DNA of 64,000 nucleotides from Lumbricus rubellus (GCA_945859605.1 OX243821.1:33833157-33897156); one strand, 5' to 3'. Positions 34,350 through 44,999 are shown, counted from the stretch's first letter. The notes: generated by a model not told the origin, from the letters alone. Numbers and translations are program-made.

Positions 34350-34485
34350 TTTCTACTGCTGAGTTGACTTCTACGGAAAGCATAAGATCATTATTATTAT
34401 TCTCTACTCAGTTATCTCTGGGTTATTAATCGTTTGTCGCTAGTCACCAAATTTTATTTCATATGGATCAACTTTAAAAAGGTGT
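34350..34485 (-). ncRNA. Candidate small-RNA unit 7
   Basis: Box 34453-34485 (AATAAA, offset 28), GGTGACTAGCGACAAACG downstream, conserved block 34354-34383 (ATGCTTTCCGTAGAAGTCAA). Confidence 0.3.
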
Positions 34486-34702
34486 CGAATACACATCGCT
34501 GCCTAGTGAGTCGCGATTTTTGGCGAGAAAGAGAACACATTTTTGAGGCAGTGGTAGACACTTGATGAGTGGCCTACTATAAACATTTTCTGATGAAAGG
34601 AAATAATAATAACAGCGTTATTCGAAAACGTTTACCGCAGAGATGAATGTGTAAGATTCGTTTATGCAAACATACATCTATGCACACAGGGACATACGTT
34701 TG

Positions 34703-34915
34703 TTTGTATGTGCACTTGTTATAGCGCCTCTTCAAGCTCTTCTACTCAGAGGCGCTCCCGAGTGCAGAGCAGACACTGCATCGGAGTTTCACGCCGAAGC
34801 GCTAAACAATAATTGTGAGTGAAGGACTTGCATATTTAGGTCCTTACGCGGCGAGGTGGATTCGAGCCTTCCGGCTCCAAGGCAACGACGCCACTACTAC
34901 ACCACCGTGCCCCAC
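34703..34915 (-). mobile_element. Main-family SINE, near full length
   Basis: The minus strand runs from a GGGGCACGGTGGTGTAGTAG head (right end) to GGCGCTATAACAAGTGCACA (left end), with a conserved body. Confidence 0.85.
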
Positions 34916-35189
34916 AGGAACCTATTAGCTTAGAGACAGCTGTGCTGGCTATACAATAGACAGTTTTCAAGGAAAACATACGATTTTTGTTCTTCTTTGG
35001 GATTGTCCTGATAGTTGTCGTTCGAACGCCATCTTCTTTTATTGCAAGGTTACTAAACTTAAAAAAGGTTTGTAAGAAACACCACTAATTTTGGCGAGGA
35101 TCATTAGCGACGCCCTTCGTGAGAAAATATTTGAAGGCGAAGTGTTCCATGGTTCAAAAAGTTTGTGGAAATGCCTTCTTATACTTTTC

Positions 35190-35318
35190 TATCCTGCTGA
35201 GGTGGCTTCGATGAAAAGCATATTAAGATAATATTCTGTCCCTATTACCGTCCATTTAATTGTCTCTTGTCGTTAACCACGAACATTTATATTTTATTTA
35301 TTTACTTTAAAAAGGTGT
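35190..35318 (-). ncRNA. Candidate small-RNA unit 8
   Basis: Box 35286-35318 (ATAAA-type, offset 28), GTGGTTAACGACAAGAG downstream, conserved block 35192-35221 (ATGCTTTTCATCGAAGCCAC). Confidence 0.3.
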
Positions 35319-36279
35319 TGAAACACAGCGTTGTCAAATGACTCGATATGGTTGGCGATGAAGATTAAACTTTTCGATGCAGTTATCATGAACGAGATTC
35401 ATGCAATCCAAGTTTTAATTGGGGGTGAGGTGCAGAAATATTAGAATTTTCGCCCTATATTATAAAATCCGCGTGATTTTAACCTCCCAACCAAAGCGAC
35501 ACAAACCATAAACGCAAGAGGGTGAAAATAAGGTTATGGCGAACACTTGGGAAAGAATAGATACATAAAGTTTTTATTTATTAATAATTATCGTAAAACG
35601 CCAGCTTCTTTTATTGCAAGTGTATTAACCTTAAGAAAGGTGTGTTGAAAACCGATATTATTTTGTTGGCGAGGATTGTTAACGCCGCCCTTCACAGCTC
35701 GTATCATTCATTCATTCATACGTTTAATCATTCATTCATTCATTCATTCATTCATCTATTCATTCATTCAAGATTTAGTATAGCGTATCTTCAATGTACT
35801 TGCTCATAAGCGCTTCAGGTTCTAGCAAAAATGCACTGTTTCTATCAATAAAAGAATCTTAATCGTATTCGCAACTTAAGCGTCACTCGAAAACCAAACG
35901 CAGGGCACAGTCATATTCACGAGCGCTGTGTCTAGTCAGAAATTCAGAATGATAATTATTCCAAACGAGTAGTCGAAAGGAGAGTGTAGTCCAGGTACCA
36001 ATTTAAATCTCTCGTAGTTAGTCACGGTGTTTTATTTCAAAAGAATTGATTTTAAAAAGGTGTCGAATACACATCGCTGCCATGTGTATCTCGATTGTTG
36101 GCGAGGAAGAGGAAACTTTTTCAGGCAGTGATAAACACTTGATGAGTGTCCTACTATAAACGTTTTCTGATGGAAAAAATAATAATATATTCGAAAAGTT
36201 TACAGCAGTGATGAATGTTTAATATTCGTTCATGCATTCATACGCGCTTACATAGATGCATACAGGAGGATACGTTTGT

Positions 36280-36630
36280 TTGTATGTGCACTTGTTACAG
36301 CGCCCCTTCAAGCTCTCTCTACTCAGAGGCGCTCCCGATGCAGAGCGGACACTGCATCGGAGTTTCACGCCCAAGGTCCTTACGCGGGGAGGTGGATTCG
36401 AACATCGGACCTTCCGGCTCCAAGGCAACGACGCCACCACTAGACCACCGCGCCCTGCGTTCGGGAGCGTCTCTGAGTAGGAGAACTTGAATGGGCGCTG
36501 TAACAAGCGCTGAGCAATTGTGAGTGAAGGACTTGCCCAAGGTCCCTACGCGGCGAGGTGGATTCGAACCTCGAACCTTTCGACTCCAAGGCAACGACGC
36601 CACCACTACTGTGACACCACCGCGCCCCAT
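36280..36630 (-). mobile_element. Two main-family SINEs in tandem
   Basis: 36280-36455 is the unit-borne copy. A second copy (36456-36630) joins its head directly and runs in the same orientation, ending in CGCGCCCCATAAG. The junction sequence GCGTTCGGGAGCGTCTCTGA shows tail-to-head joining, so either a SINE inserted into a SINE or an unequal exchange occurred. Confidence 0.8.
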
Positions 36631-36915
36631 AAGAACGTAGTAGCTTTTAGACAGCTGTGCTGATGATAGGCCTGTAACAGTATGCAGTTTACAAGGAAAA
36701 AATGCCATTGAATTTTTGTTCTTTTACAGCAGTGTTTTAATTGTTGTCTATTGAACGCCCTCTTTTTTTATTTCAAGGTTATAAAACTTTAAAAAGGTTT
36801 GTAAGAAAAACCAGTATATTTTTCGGCGAGGATCATTAGCGACGCCCTCCGCGAGAAAAAACTGGACGCGAAGGGTTCCATGACCCCAAAAGTTTGCCTT
36901 CTAATACTTTTCTAT

Positions 36916-37058
36916 AAAATACTGCTGAGGTGGCTTCGAGGAAAAGCATAAGATAATATTTTATCCCTATTGCTAATGGCTTCGATCGTTCAGAAAGACT
37001 TGTCTCTCGTCGTTAACCACCAACTTTTATATTTTATTAATTTCCTTTAAAAAGGTGT
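36916..37058 (-). ncRNA. Candidate small-RNA unit 9
   Basis: Box 37026-37058 (ATAAA-type, offset 28), GGTGGTTAACGACGAGAG downstream, conserved block 36920-36949 (ATGCTTTTCCTCGAAGCCAC). Array paralogue of unit 8. Confidence 0.3.
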
Positions 37059-37249
37059 TGAAAACACAGCGTTGTCAAATGAATCGAGAAGGTTGGCAAG
37101 GAAGAGGAAATCTTTTGAGGCAGTGATAAGGAATGAGATACATGCAATCCAAGATTTAAATCAGAAACATTTGAATTTTCACCCTATAAAAAAAAGTCCG
37201 CGTGATTTTAAGCACCCAACTAAAGACGACACACTCGTGGACTGCTATG

Positions 37250-37440
37250 CGACAGCGTCGTTCATTCTCTGTTGCTGGTCCTACCACCTGGAATGGTCTT
37301 CCTGTTACATTGCGCTTAAATTCCCATAGGTCACTCCGCTCTGTTCCTTTATGAACCTAACCACTGTTTTTTTAGCCGCGGTTGGGCAGGGAGCGCTTCT
37401 GTGTAATTTATGTAATAGAAAATGTATGTGCTGGTTAGTT
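37250..37440 (+). pseudogene. LINE 3' end (reverse transcriptase C-terminus)
   Basis: Frame from 37250 reads RQRRSFSVAGPTTWNGLPVT, then LRLNSHRSLRSVPL and a stop at 37352. SFSVAGPxxWNxLPxxLR is a classic non-LTR C-terminal motif. It is followed by GGGAGCGCTTCTGTGTAA. A different, more canonical lineage than the copies at 28413 and 32905. Fully 5' truncated. The open frame that overlaps it in another phase (37072-37329) is a shadow. Confidence 0.75.
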
Positions 37441-37799
37441 TGAAATCAAACCAAGGTTATCATCACTCTTATTAAGTGTTTTAAATTTTAAAAAAATATG
37501 GATATAACTGACGAGAAGAATGCTATTAAGATGCAAGCTTATTATTTTTCTCACATGACTTTAAACTCATTGCCCTGCGATAACTTTAATAGATCATTCG
37601 CTCAGAGATGTTTTCAATTGGCTGTCTTTTATAACAAGATGAAAGAGTTAAAAAAGGTGTATAAGGCGAACCGTTGTTTCGCAACGAAGATGATTAGCGT
37701 AACCCTCCCATTGCTTCGAGGCCGTGAACTGGCACCGCCAGAGTTTATGGAAAGCAAGGCAGGTTCGTGGTCCTGTCTTTATTCCACGATACGAGGAAA

Positions 37800-37955
37800 A
37801 GAGATACAGAGACAGAGACATAGACAGAGACAGAGTCAGAGAGACAGAGACAGACATAAACAGAGACAGAGACAGAGAAAGCGATAGACAGACATACAGA
37901 CAGACAAAGAAAGAGAGAGACAGGGAAAAAGACAGAGACACAGACACATACACAC

Positions 37956-37987
<32 letters not shown>

Positions 37988-38197
37988 TGACAGACAGACA
38001 GACATACACATACACAATCACGGACACAGACAGACATAGACACACATACACAATCACAGCAACAGACACAGACACAGACAGACAGAGACACACACAGACA
38101 CAGACACACAGACACAGACACACAGAAACAGAAACAGACAGAGAGACACAGACACAGACACACAGACACACAGAGACAAAGACACAGACATAAACAG

Positions 38198-38230
<33 letters not shown>

Positions 38231-38270
38231 AACACAGACACATAGACACAGACACAGAGAGAGATGTGTA
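37800..38270. repeat. (CAGA)n-rich microsatellite
   Basis: Degenerate AGACAGAC and ACACAGAC repeats ending in CACACACA. Non-coding in all frames. Confidence 0.9.
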
Positions 38271-38338
38271 GTAATGAAATTCACTTTGACCGTTAATCGC
38301 ATTACACGTGCAACTCGTGTTTGCAATGAACACTGCTT

Positions 38339-38423
38339 GTGCGCATGCGTGTTAGAAATACGACGTATGTGCGGACGTCGCCTACGCGCATGCGCAAGCC
38401 GATGCCGTCGTTGCTATGACAAC
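38339..38423. promoter_or_regulatory. NRF1-like and RFX X-box-like sites
   Basis: GCGCATGCGT (38341-38350) and GCGCATGCGC (38386-38395) match the NRF1-type palindrome. GTTGCTATGACAAC (38410-38423) fits the RFX X-box consensus, a near palindrome with GTTG and CAAC arms around AT. Together they resemble promoters of ciliary genes in animals. No exon was recognised on either side, and microsatellites lie within 60-80 bp on both sides. Confidence 0.4.
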
Positions 38424-38477
38424 CGATTTGGACGGTGTTGAATTTATAGTGCAGCGTATTCCTGATTTGTTGCTATG

Positions 38478-38535
38478 GTATGTGTGTGTGTGTGCGTGTG
38501 TGTGTTGTGTGTGTGTATGTGTGTTTGCTTGTGTG
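38478..38535. repeat. (TG)n microsatellite
   Basis: Simple TG repeat with a few interruptions, followed by an AATCAATCAATG repeat. Confidence 0.85.
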
Positions 38536-38717
38536 TATCAATCAATCAATGAAACAATCAATCAAGCAATCTATTAGAATTTATATACCGCCCCTAAATT
38601 GTACCTACTCAGAGGCGCTCCCGGCCGATATCTATATATGTTTATATTTATGCATGCATATATTTACCTAAGTAAGTAGGTATAAGTTTTACGTAAACAT
38701 GCATGTATGCTTATATA

Positions 38718-38905
38718 TTTATTTATTTCTCACATTTGCTATAGCACCCTTTCAACTGTGCTACTCAGAGGCGCTCCCGACTACAGCGCGGACACTGCAT
38801 CGGAGTTTCACGCCGAAGTACGCGAGGTCCATATGCGCTTCATATGGATTCGAACCTGGGACCTTCCGGCTCCAAGGCACCAACACTACACCACAGCCCC
38901 CCACG
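38718..38905 (-). mobile_element. Main-family SINE, head degraded
   Basis: Tail CTATAGCACCCTTTCAACTG, body and CCTTCCGGCTCCAAGGCA are present (plus-strand view). The segment between body and head carries a short local inverted repeat (CATATGCGCTTCATATG). A second tail fragment lies at 38588-38625. Confidence 0.75.
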
Positions 38906-39174
38906 ATGCGTAAGCATATAGGCCTAGGCTACTATGCTGTCCTGAGAAGCCAAAACACAGTAAACGGAAAGTAATAGCAGCCTGAGTTATTGCGTTTTGA
39001 CGGTTCTGAGCATTACTTCCTATTATACTAGCGTTCTGTCATTTTCAGCCAAATAACGTCATAGATTTTTCAAATTCCATTATGGAATATGGATTAGATT
39101 ATAATCATAGAATCATAATCGCCTACTAATCGGCACTCTACCAGGATCGTTCCTTACTAAACTCAAAACTGTTC

Positions 39175-39410
39175 TTTTTTCGGCGCACGCTGGAGTCGGG
39201 AGCGCCTCTGAGTAGTTAATTGTTTTAACTTGAAGGAGAGCTATAAAAATGTCCGAATGAATGAATGAATAGAATGAATGAATAAATTAATTAATAGAAT
39301 GAATGAATGAATGAATGAATAAATGAATGAATGAATGAATGAATGAAAGAATGAAAGAATGAATGAATGAATATCCGAATGAATGAATGAATGAATGAAT
39401 GAATAGATTG
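39175..39410 (+). mobile_element. LINE/SINE 3' tail with long (GAAT)n
   Basis: GGAGTCGGGAGCGCCTCTGA, then AACTTGAAGGAGAGCTATAA, then about 150 bp of GAAT repeats. At 39413-39465, ACCATGACAAC and CCTATGGCAAC are X-box-like half sites just after the tail. Confidence 0.7.
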
Positions 39411-39572
39411 TAGTAACCATGACAACTTGCGTTAGTTCTGCGTCTTTCCTATGGCAACGTAATTGTCCTCAGTTACTGTAGTCTTGGTGAAGAATTCTTA
39501 TATAGCGCCACGATGATAGAGGACTCACCTCTTCTCCGTGACGTCTTGACGATAAAGAACAAAGTTCTCCAA

Positions 39573-40662
39573 CCCTCATCCTACCAACACGTTTTACATA
39601 CGTTGTTTACCAACTGGGGTCCGAACGGACCCCACACATATACATACATACTTGTACATATAGGCACACTAATACATAGCCAATATAATTGCATGTATAT
39701 ATGTAGCCTATATATGCATGTATGTATGCATGTTTGTATAAATGTATGCATGCATGTATGTTTGTATGTATGTATGTATGTATGTATGTATGTATGTATG
39801 CATGCAGGCAGAGGTGCATGTAAGTATAATATGCATGTATATGTACTATTATGTATGTATTTGTGAATGTATGTATGTACATACATACATACATACATAA
39901 TGTATGTATATATGTATGTATGATACATTCATACATACATACATACATACATTATGTATGTATGTATGTATGTATGTATGTACGTATGTATGTACATTAC
40001 GTATGTATGTATGTATGTATGTATGTATGTATGTATGTATGTATGTATGTATGCATGTATGTATGTATGCATATATGCATGATATAAGCATACCAAACAT
40101 ACATACATACATACATGCATTACATACATTGTGTATGTATGCATGTATTTATGTATATATGTATGTATGTATTGTATGCACGTATGTATTGTATGTATGT
40201 ATGTATGTATGTTGTATGTATGTATGTATGTATGTATGTATGTATGTATGTATGTATGTATGTATGTATGTATGTATGTATGTATGTATGTATGTATGTA
40301 TGTATGTATGTATGTATGTTTTGGGTCATGTACATAAATAACATTACCTTGACGAATTGTTCTGTGAAAAACAGTCCTAGAGCTCAAATCTTTTAGTGCA
40401 AAGTTGCAGAAATCCAGCTCTACATTGGCTAAAAGGCTGATATGTAAGCCTTTTTACGTTGGGGTCCGTTCGGACCCCAACAGAAAATAATTTATTAAAA
40501 ATTCAAATTAATTTTTTTCAAAAAAGTAGCCACAGCATATCATGTAGGACCGACCTATAGACAAATTCATAAAATGCCGACTCTTAATCATTTAATGCAA
40601 AAAAGTTGCACAGCAGTTTATGTGCTTGGGGTCCGAACGGACCCCACTTGGTAGGATGAGGG
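39573..40662. mobile_element. piggyBac-type non-autonomous element swollen by microsatellites
   Basis: Perfect 15-bp terminal inverted repeats CCCTCATCCTACCAA. TTAA follows the right end (40663-40666); the left flank is CCAA, probably a mutated TTAA. Three copies of the palindrome TGGGGTCCGAACGGACCCCA lie at 39615, 40460 (centre changed) and 40627, one at the left and two at the right, the same layout as the decayed element at 3630. No transposase. Most of the interior is GTAT repeat. Confidence 0.8.
39700..40320. repeat. (GTAT)n/(ATAC)n microsatellite with strand switches
   Basis: Runs of GTAT alternate with runs of ATAC (39875-39900, 39925-39950, 40096-40130), so several inverted segments exist within one microsatellite. 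This could form hairpins. Confidence 0.9.
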
Positions 40663-40666
40663 TTAA

Positions 40667-40840
40667 AGTCGCCCAGAAGGTCAAGGAACAGGCATTGTTG
40701 ATTGCGTGTATTAGTAGACCTATAGGTTCTGAGATAGGCTGCGTAGTAAATTTAAAGGAGCTGAAATAGGTTGGGATATTTTGTTACTCTTGCAATGAAA
40801 TTTTACCGAGAAATGACTGATGAGTAATAAATAGGTTTTG
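40667..40840. other. Spacer
   Basis: No feature recognised. Confidence 0.4.
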
Positions 40841-40950
40841 AAACAGGTATTCGAATAGGTAGCGGAATAGGTAATCGAATAGGTAATCGAATAGGTATTC
40901 GAATAGGTATTCGAATAGGTAATCGAATAGGTGTTCCAATAGGTATTTGA
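40841..40950. repeat. 12-bp minisatellite
   Basis: About eight copies of a unit like AATAGGTATTCG/AATAGGTAATCG. The following 340 bp carry two copies of a CTGGAAAAGACCGTGGAAAG block (41023-41060, 41170-41200). Confidence 0.8.
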
Positions 40951-41529
40951 ATAAGTTTGCCTGTGTCCTGGAGAAGTGTAGCTACCGGAAAGAGACTCGG
41001 GATAGGTCGTTTTCCAGTGATAATAGAATAGCTGTGGGAAAAGACCGTGGAAAGTATTATAGACAGTGAATGAATCTGAACTGGAAAAGATTGTGGATTG
41101 AAATGTGCAATCGATTCTACATACACTGGAAAGGATTAGGAATAAGTCAACATAAGAGTCTCTATATTATACTGGAAAAGACCGTGGAAAGTATAAGCTT
41201 AGACAGTGAATAAATCTGAACTTCAAAAGAAACATACACTGGAAAGGATTAGGAATGAGTCAAGATAATAGTGACTCTATTTAGAATAGAAAAGGTCCTG
41301 GACAATAAAATAGATTCTATAATTATCCACCTACGAGTCCTCTAGAAAAGACCGTACATCCAAGAGCGCGATAGAGAAAACCTTTGCTCGTGCAGCACAT
41401 GCGTATAAACAAACATTCAAAAAATCTTCGATTCTTTTCCGATCCGATGCGATTTATCCTTTCTTCAACCCTTCTCCACCGGGTTCGTGATCTTTGACTT
41501 CGCTCACCGCTAGACGTCGTCGCACTCAC

Positions 41530-41668
41530 CGCGTCCGCGCCGGCGACGCTGCACCTCCTTAAATAGACCCTCGTTGGCTATGGTGATGATGATGGTGATG
41601 GTGGTGGCGCCCTCTAGTCTTCCCCTAACGTTGGATGTGTCGCCCTCTACCGTTGGGAATCGATCCAT
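41530..41668 (-). CDS. Possible first coding exon (weak)
   Basis: The minus strand has an ATG at 41668, a frame of 46 codons with no stop, and a strong donor CG|GTGAGT (cut after 41530) in phase 1. The frame starts MDRFPTVEGDTSN, passes a hydrophobic TITIIITIA stretch that derives partly from an ATC repeat, and ends LFKEVQRRRRGR. If translated, the hydrophobic stretch followed by a basic patch might be a signal anchor. The phase-1 end would fit the phase-1 Ig exon on the same strand 28 kb away. The locality is CG-rich compared with its surroundings. No homologue was recognised, and the trinucleotide repeat within it reduces confidence. Confidence 0.25.
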
Positions 41669-41734
41669 GGAGCGGGAAGAGGACGGGCTGAGGTGGCCCT
41701 ATGCACTGTAGACGTACCCTATGCGGGTTTGTAT

Positions 41735-41960
41735 GTGTGTATGTGGGATTAAGTATGGCTGTATGTCTGTATGTGTGTTTAAGTATGGCTATCTGTCTGT
41801 ATGTGGGTTTAAGTATGGCTGTCTGTCTGTATGTGTGTTTAAGTATGGCTATCTGTCTGTATGTGTGTTTAAGTATGGCTGTCTGTCTGTATGTGTGTTT
41901 AAGTATGGCTGTCTGTCTGTATGTGTGTTTAAGTATGGCTGTCTGTGTCTATTTGTGTAT
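41735..41960. repeat. 30-bp minisatellite
   Basis: About seven copies of AAGTATGGCTGTCTGTCTGT plus ATGTGTGTTT, with few substitutions, grading into degenerate TGTCTG sequence. Confidence 0.9.
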
Positions 41961-42169
41961 TTGTCTGAATGTCTGTATGTCTGTATGTCTGACTGTATGT
42001 CTCTCCCTGTGTCTGTCTGCATGTGTGCATGTCTGTTTTTGTCCGCCTATTTGTGTCTCTCTCTGTGTTTGTATGCGTGTTTGTTTTTGTCTATCTGTTG
42101 CTTGTTCGTCCTCCTATTGATTCCTCTTTACTCATTTTCATCAGTTGTTACACCCTTCCGACTGTTCTT

Positions 42170-42480
42170 TTCCTACTCCATGTTTCTACTTTCTCCTCTT
42201 CCTCTTTCTCATCCTCTTCTTCTTTTTCTTCTTTCAGATTCCCTCCTCATTCTCTCCCCATCCTCCTCCTTCCCCTCTTCCTTTCTCTTCCTCCTCACCC
42301 TCCTCTTCCTCCTCTTCCTCCTCTTCCTCCTCCTCCTCCTCCTCCTCCTCCTCCTCCTCCTCCTTTATTTCTCTATTCCTCATCTTCTCATCTCTTTTAT
42401 CCCCATCTTTCTTTTCTTTTTATCTCCTCATTCTATTCATCCTCCTCTTCTCAATTCAACTCATCTCCTCTACATTCACC
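42170..42480. repeat. CCT/TTC-rich pyrimidine tract
   Basis: Strong strand asymmetry (polypyrimidine on plus), with a (TCC)n core at 42323-42363. Open frames in it are compositional. Confidence 0.85.
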
Positions 42481-42655
42481 CTCTTCTCATCCTCTGCTTT
42501 CTCCTCTTACTAAATCCACACCGACTCCTTCTCTATCAAACGCCACCATGATACCCACCCAAAACCTAATCCGCACTCAACGTCATAAGATTCACTCCAC
42601 TCACCACAGAAAAATACATGAAACCGTACCCAACGCGATGCGATCGTCCACTCAC

Positions 42656-42760
42656 CATCGGCGCCTCGTTCTGGCGTCTATTAGTTCCCGATCACTGAAA
42701 TCGGAGAGACACTGGCGCCTCTGGTGACGACGAGGCACGCTGGCCAATCACACGACGTCT
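42656..42760 (-). promoter_or_regulatory. Possible promoter and 5' exon with strong splice donor
   Basis: On the minus strand an ATTGG (inverted CCAAT box, 42747-42743) is followed by a CG-rich stretch, then GGCGCCGATG|GTGAGTGG with the donor cut at 42656. The combination of CCAAT box, CG-rich leader and consensus donor resembles a first exon. No TATA box or homology supports it. Confidence 0.25.
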
Positions 42761-42855
42761 CTCATACGTCTAAGTCTAAGACAATGGTAGTAGTCACCAC
42801 AGCGATGGTGAGACATGGATTTATCGTAACCTTGTATCTTAACTGATGGAGGGAC

Positions 42856-42857
<2 letters not shown>

Positions 42858-42925
<68 letters not shown>

Positions 42926-43235
42926 TGTGTGCATTTGTGAATGTATCATGTGTATTATTATGTGTGTGTGTATATGTGTCTGTATTTGTATATGTGTATA
43001 TATGTATATGTGAATATGTGTGTCTTTGTATGTGTGTGTGTGTGTGTGTATGTGTATATTTTTGTGTGTATTTGTATATTATGTCTGTCTGTGTGAATAC
43101 ATGTGTGTAGGCCTATGTGTATGTGTGTATAATTATGTGTGTGTATTTGTATGTGTGTATATGTTTGTATTTGTTCATGTATATAATGTGTATGTGTGCA
43201 TAAATGTGTGTGTGTGTGTGTGTGCGTGTGTATGG
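42858..43235. repeat. (GT)n and related microsatellite
   Basis: A pure GT block (42858-42922), then TATGTGTG mixtures, ending in a second GT block at 43207-43228. Confidence 0.9.
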
Positions 43236-43359
43236 TCGGCAATGAGCGGTGACCCCGTGTGACCGCGGAAGACTTTAAAGCATAGTATTATTATCTTTGG
43301 CTCTTGGGATGATAATATAATGGCTCTCGATAATGTCTGTCTTCCTCACGGCGTCCTAT

Positions 43360-43410
43360 ATATATATATCTACTGAGTCTACTTCCAAAAGCAGGCGCTA
43401 TATAAATATC
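43360..43410 (+). mobile_element. LINE/SINE tail fragment
   Basis: TACTGAGTCTACTTCCAAAA, then GCAGGCGCTATATAAATATC. Short remnant of the shared non-LTR 3' end. Confidence 0.45.
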
Positions 43411-43610
43411 GTTCTTATAACGGACTGATGGTCGCGGAAGGTTTCGCGCGAGTTAACTGAAACCGGTTTCAGAAGTGGATTCGAAATCTCCACTGCAAAA
43501 TGAATGAAGACTTGTGCTGCTATTTGTAATTGTAATGCAAAGATGACGCTTAAAACAGGTGTTTAGCAGTAATTTCAGTTTTTCGTCACTGTGTGGTAAC
43601 AGAGATCACT

Positions 43611-43657
43611 AGAGTCGCCCTCCTCCTTTATTCAGACTTTGGATTGTTACCAGTGAC
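43611..43657 (+). repeat. Motif B copy
   Basis: AGAGTCGCCCTCCTCCTTTA, then TTGGATTGTTACCAGTGAC. It lies 50 bp right of a bipartite box (GGTGT at 43558). A second copy at 43974-44020 reads AGTGTCGCCCTCCTCATTTA then TTGGGACTGGCACTGACAG. Confidence 0.65.
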
Positions 43658-44074
43658 ATTTGGTTGTCACCATTGACAGATATTGCTTTATCATATGCCA
43701 GCGTATTTAAAAACTCAATTTTAGATTTTGGACACCTTATTAAAGGCATTACAACAAATATATAATGATAGGTTACGATAACATATGAATTATAGCCTGC
43801 TCATGACATAAGTTAATGGAGACCATGTACTGTACAGTACACATAAATTTACATGTTACACTGCGAATGCAAGTCCATCTTGTAAATTGCTTGTAAGCAT
43901 TTTGTACATTTATTAATTTAAAAGAAAAAGTTCAGTTTAACAACATAAATAATGATATGATAAAAAGATCAGTAGTGTCGCCCTCCTCATTTATACATGC
44001 TTGGGACTGGCACTGACAGAGTGTAACCAGTGGCAGAGATAAATGAAAGAAAAAATGTGAATATTCACTGCATA

Positions 44075-44131
44075 ATATGTCTGTCTGTTCGTCTGTCTGT
44101 CTGTCTGTCTGTCTGTTTGTTTTTCTGTCTA

Positions 44132-44178
<47 letters not shown>

Positions 44179-44185
44179 GACTGTC
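44075..44185. repeat. (CTGT)n microsatellite
   Basis: About 25 CTGT units with a TTTGTTTTT interruption. Confidence 0.9.
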
Positions 44186-44427
44186 TGTTTATCTCAGACT
44201 TGTCAGGGTTTATGACTATAATAGTAACGAACTTGGATTGCATTCCTCAACTTATATGTTCAGATCAGTGTGTTATAATAAAGCAATAATGAGTTGAGTA
44301 TATCATACGCATATTCCTGTTCTTTATGTCTAAAGTGATTATCAATAATAATTATAACTATAATTATAATTGAGGAAGTAAATATTGTAAAGAGAATTGG
44401 GTAGAGGATGATGCTATCCAAAAAATG

Positions 44428-44429
<2 letters not shown>

Positions 44430-44476
<47 letters not shown>
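44430..44476. repeat. (AT)n microsatellite
   Basis: About 22 AT units. Confidence 0.9.
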
Positions 44477-44480
<4 letters not shown>

Positions 44481-44999
44481 CATTTATTATATATAATCGT
44501 CGCATATTTCAGAATTACGATATTGACGTAACACTTGACAGCTTCTTTAACTCTGTCGGAAATTTTGCAAGGGATTGCCAGCTCACGTTATTCTAGTATA
44601 CCCGCTCTACTCCGAGTCTATAACTCGCCGCCAGGGGGCATATGACCCGGCTAAATTTATCACCGCGCCTCTTCCCTTCTCATTCGCCGCGGTCTCTATT
44701 GCCGCCTATGTGTCCTTCTTTACCTCCTGATCGTACAGTGCCCCATATACCCTGTGCCACTTTGGCCTCGGTGCACCGCGCCTCATCTTCCCCCATGCAG
44801 CGGTAACTCAAAACATTAGAGACTGTAACCTATGTATACATTGCAACAAGAGTGTAAAAACGTCTATAATGTTATACACACACGAAAAAGAGAATATTGG
44901 ATATGCAAGTGCTATTTATGTGTGAGAAAACTTCGAATCATATCAGAAATCTATATAAATAAAAATGTAACTGCGTTTACACGAATCTTAGGGACCAAG

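Larger units (their letters stand above)
33340..37220. repeat. Higher-order tandem repeat, ~1.7-1.9 kb period
   Basis: Four box types recur in the same order: AAAAAGGTGTCGAAAACA (33404, 35311, 37051), AAGAAAGGTGTGT (33724, 35636), AAAAAGGTGTCGAATACACA (34477, 36055) and AAAGGTTTGTAAGAAA (35064, 36793). The SINEs at 34703 and 36280 sit at the same place in successive units. At least two full units and one partial unit are present, continuing the looser array to the left. Confidence 0.75.
33698..37660 (-). promoter_or_regulatory. Further bipartite boxes of the higher-order array
   Basis: Sites 33698-33731, 35038-35071, 35610-35643, 36031-36063, 36767-36800 and 37628-37660, all in minus orientation with offset 28 or 29 between TTTAT(T/A) and GGTGT/GGTTT on the plus strand. 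Most are followed on the minus strand by a TGGCGTTC-type block and, on the plus side of the box, by TTGGCGAGGAT. Confidence 0.5.

Noticed and set aside
28900..37060. Repeated peptide-like frame FYYKFxIxKKVSKTDRC through the bipartite boxes
   Set aside because: The motif is equally preserved where the frame is broken by stops or one-base offset changes (28 versus 29). It is better explained at the DNA level.
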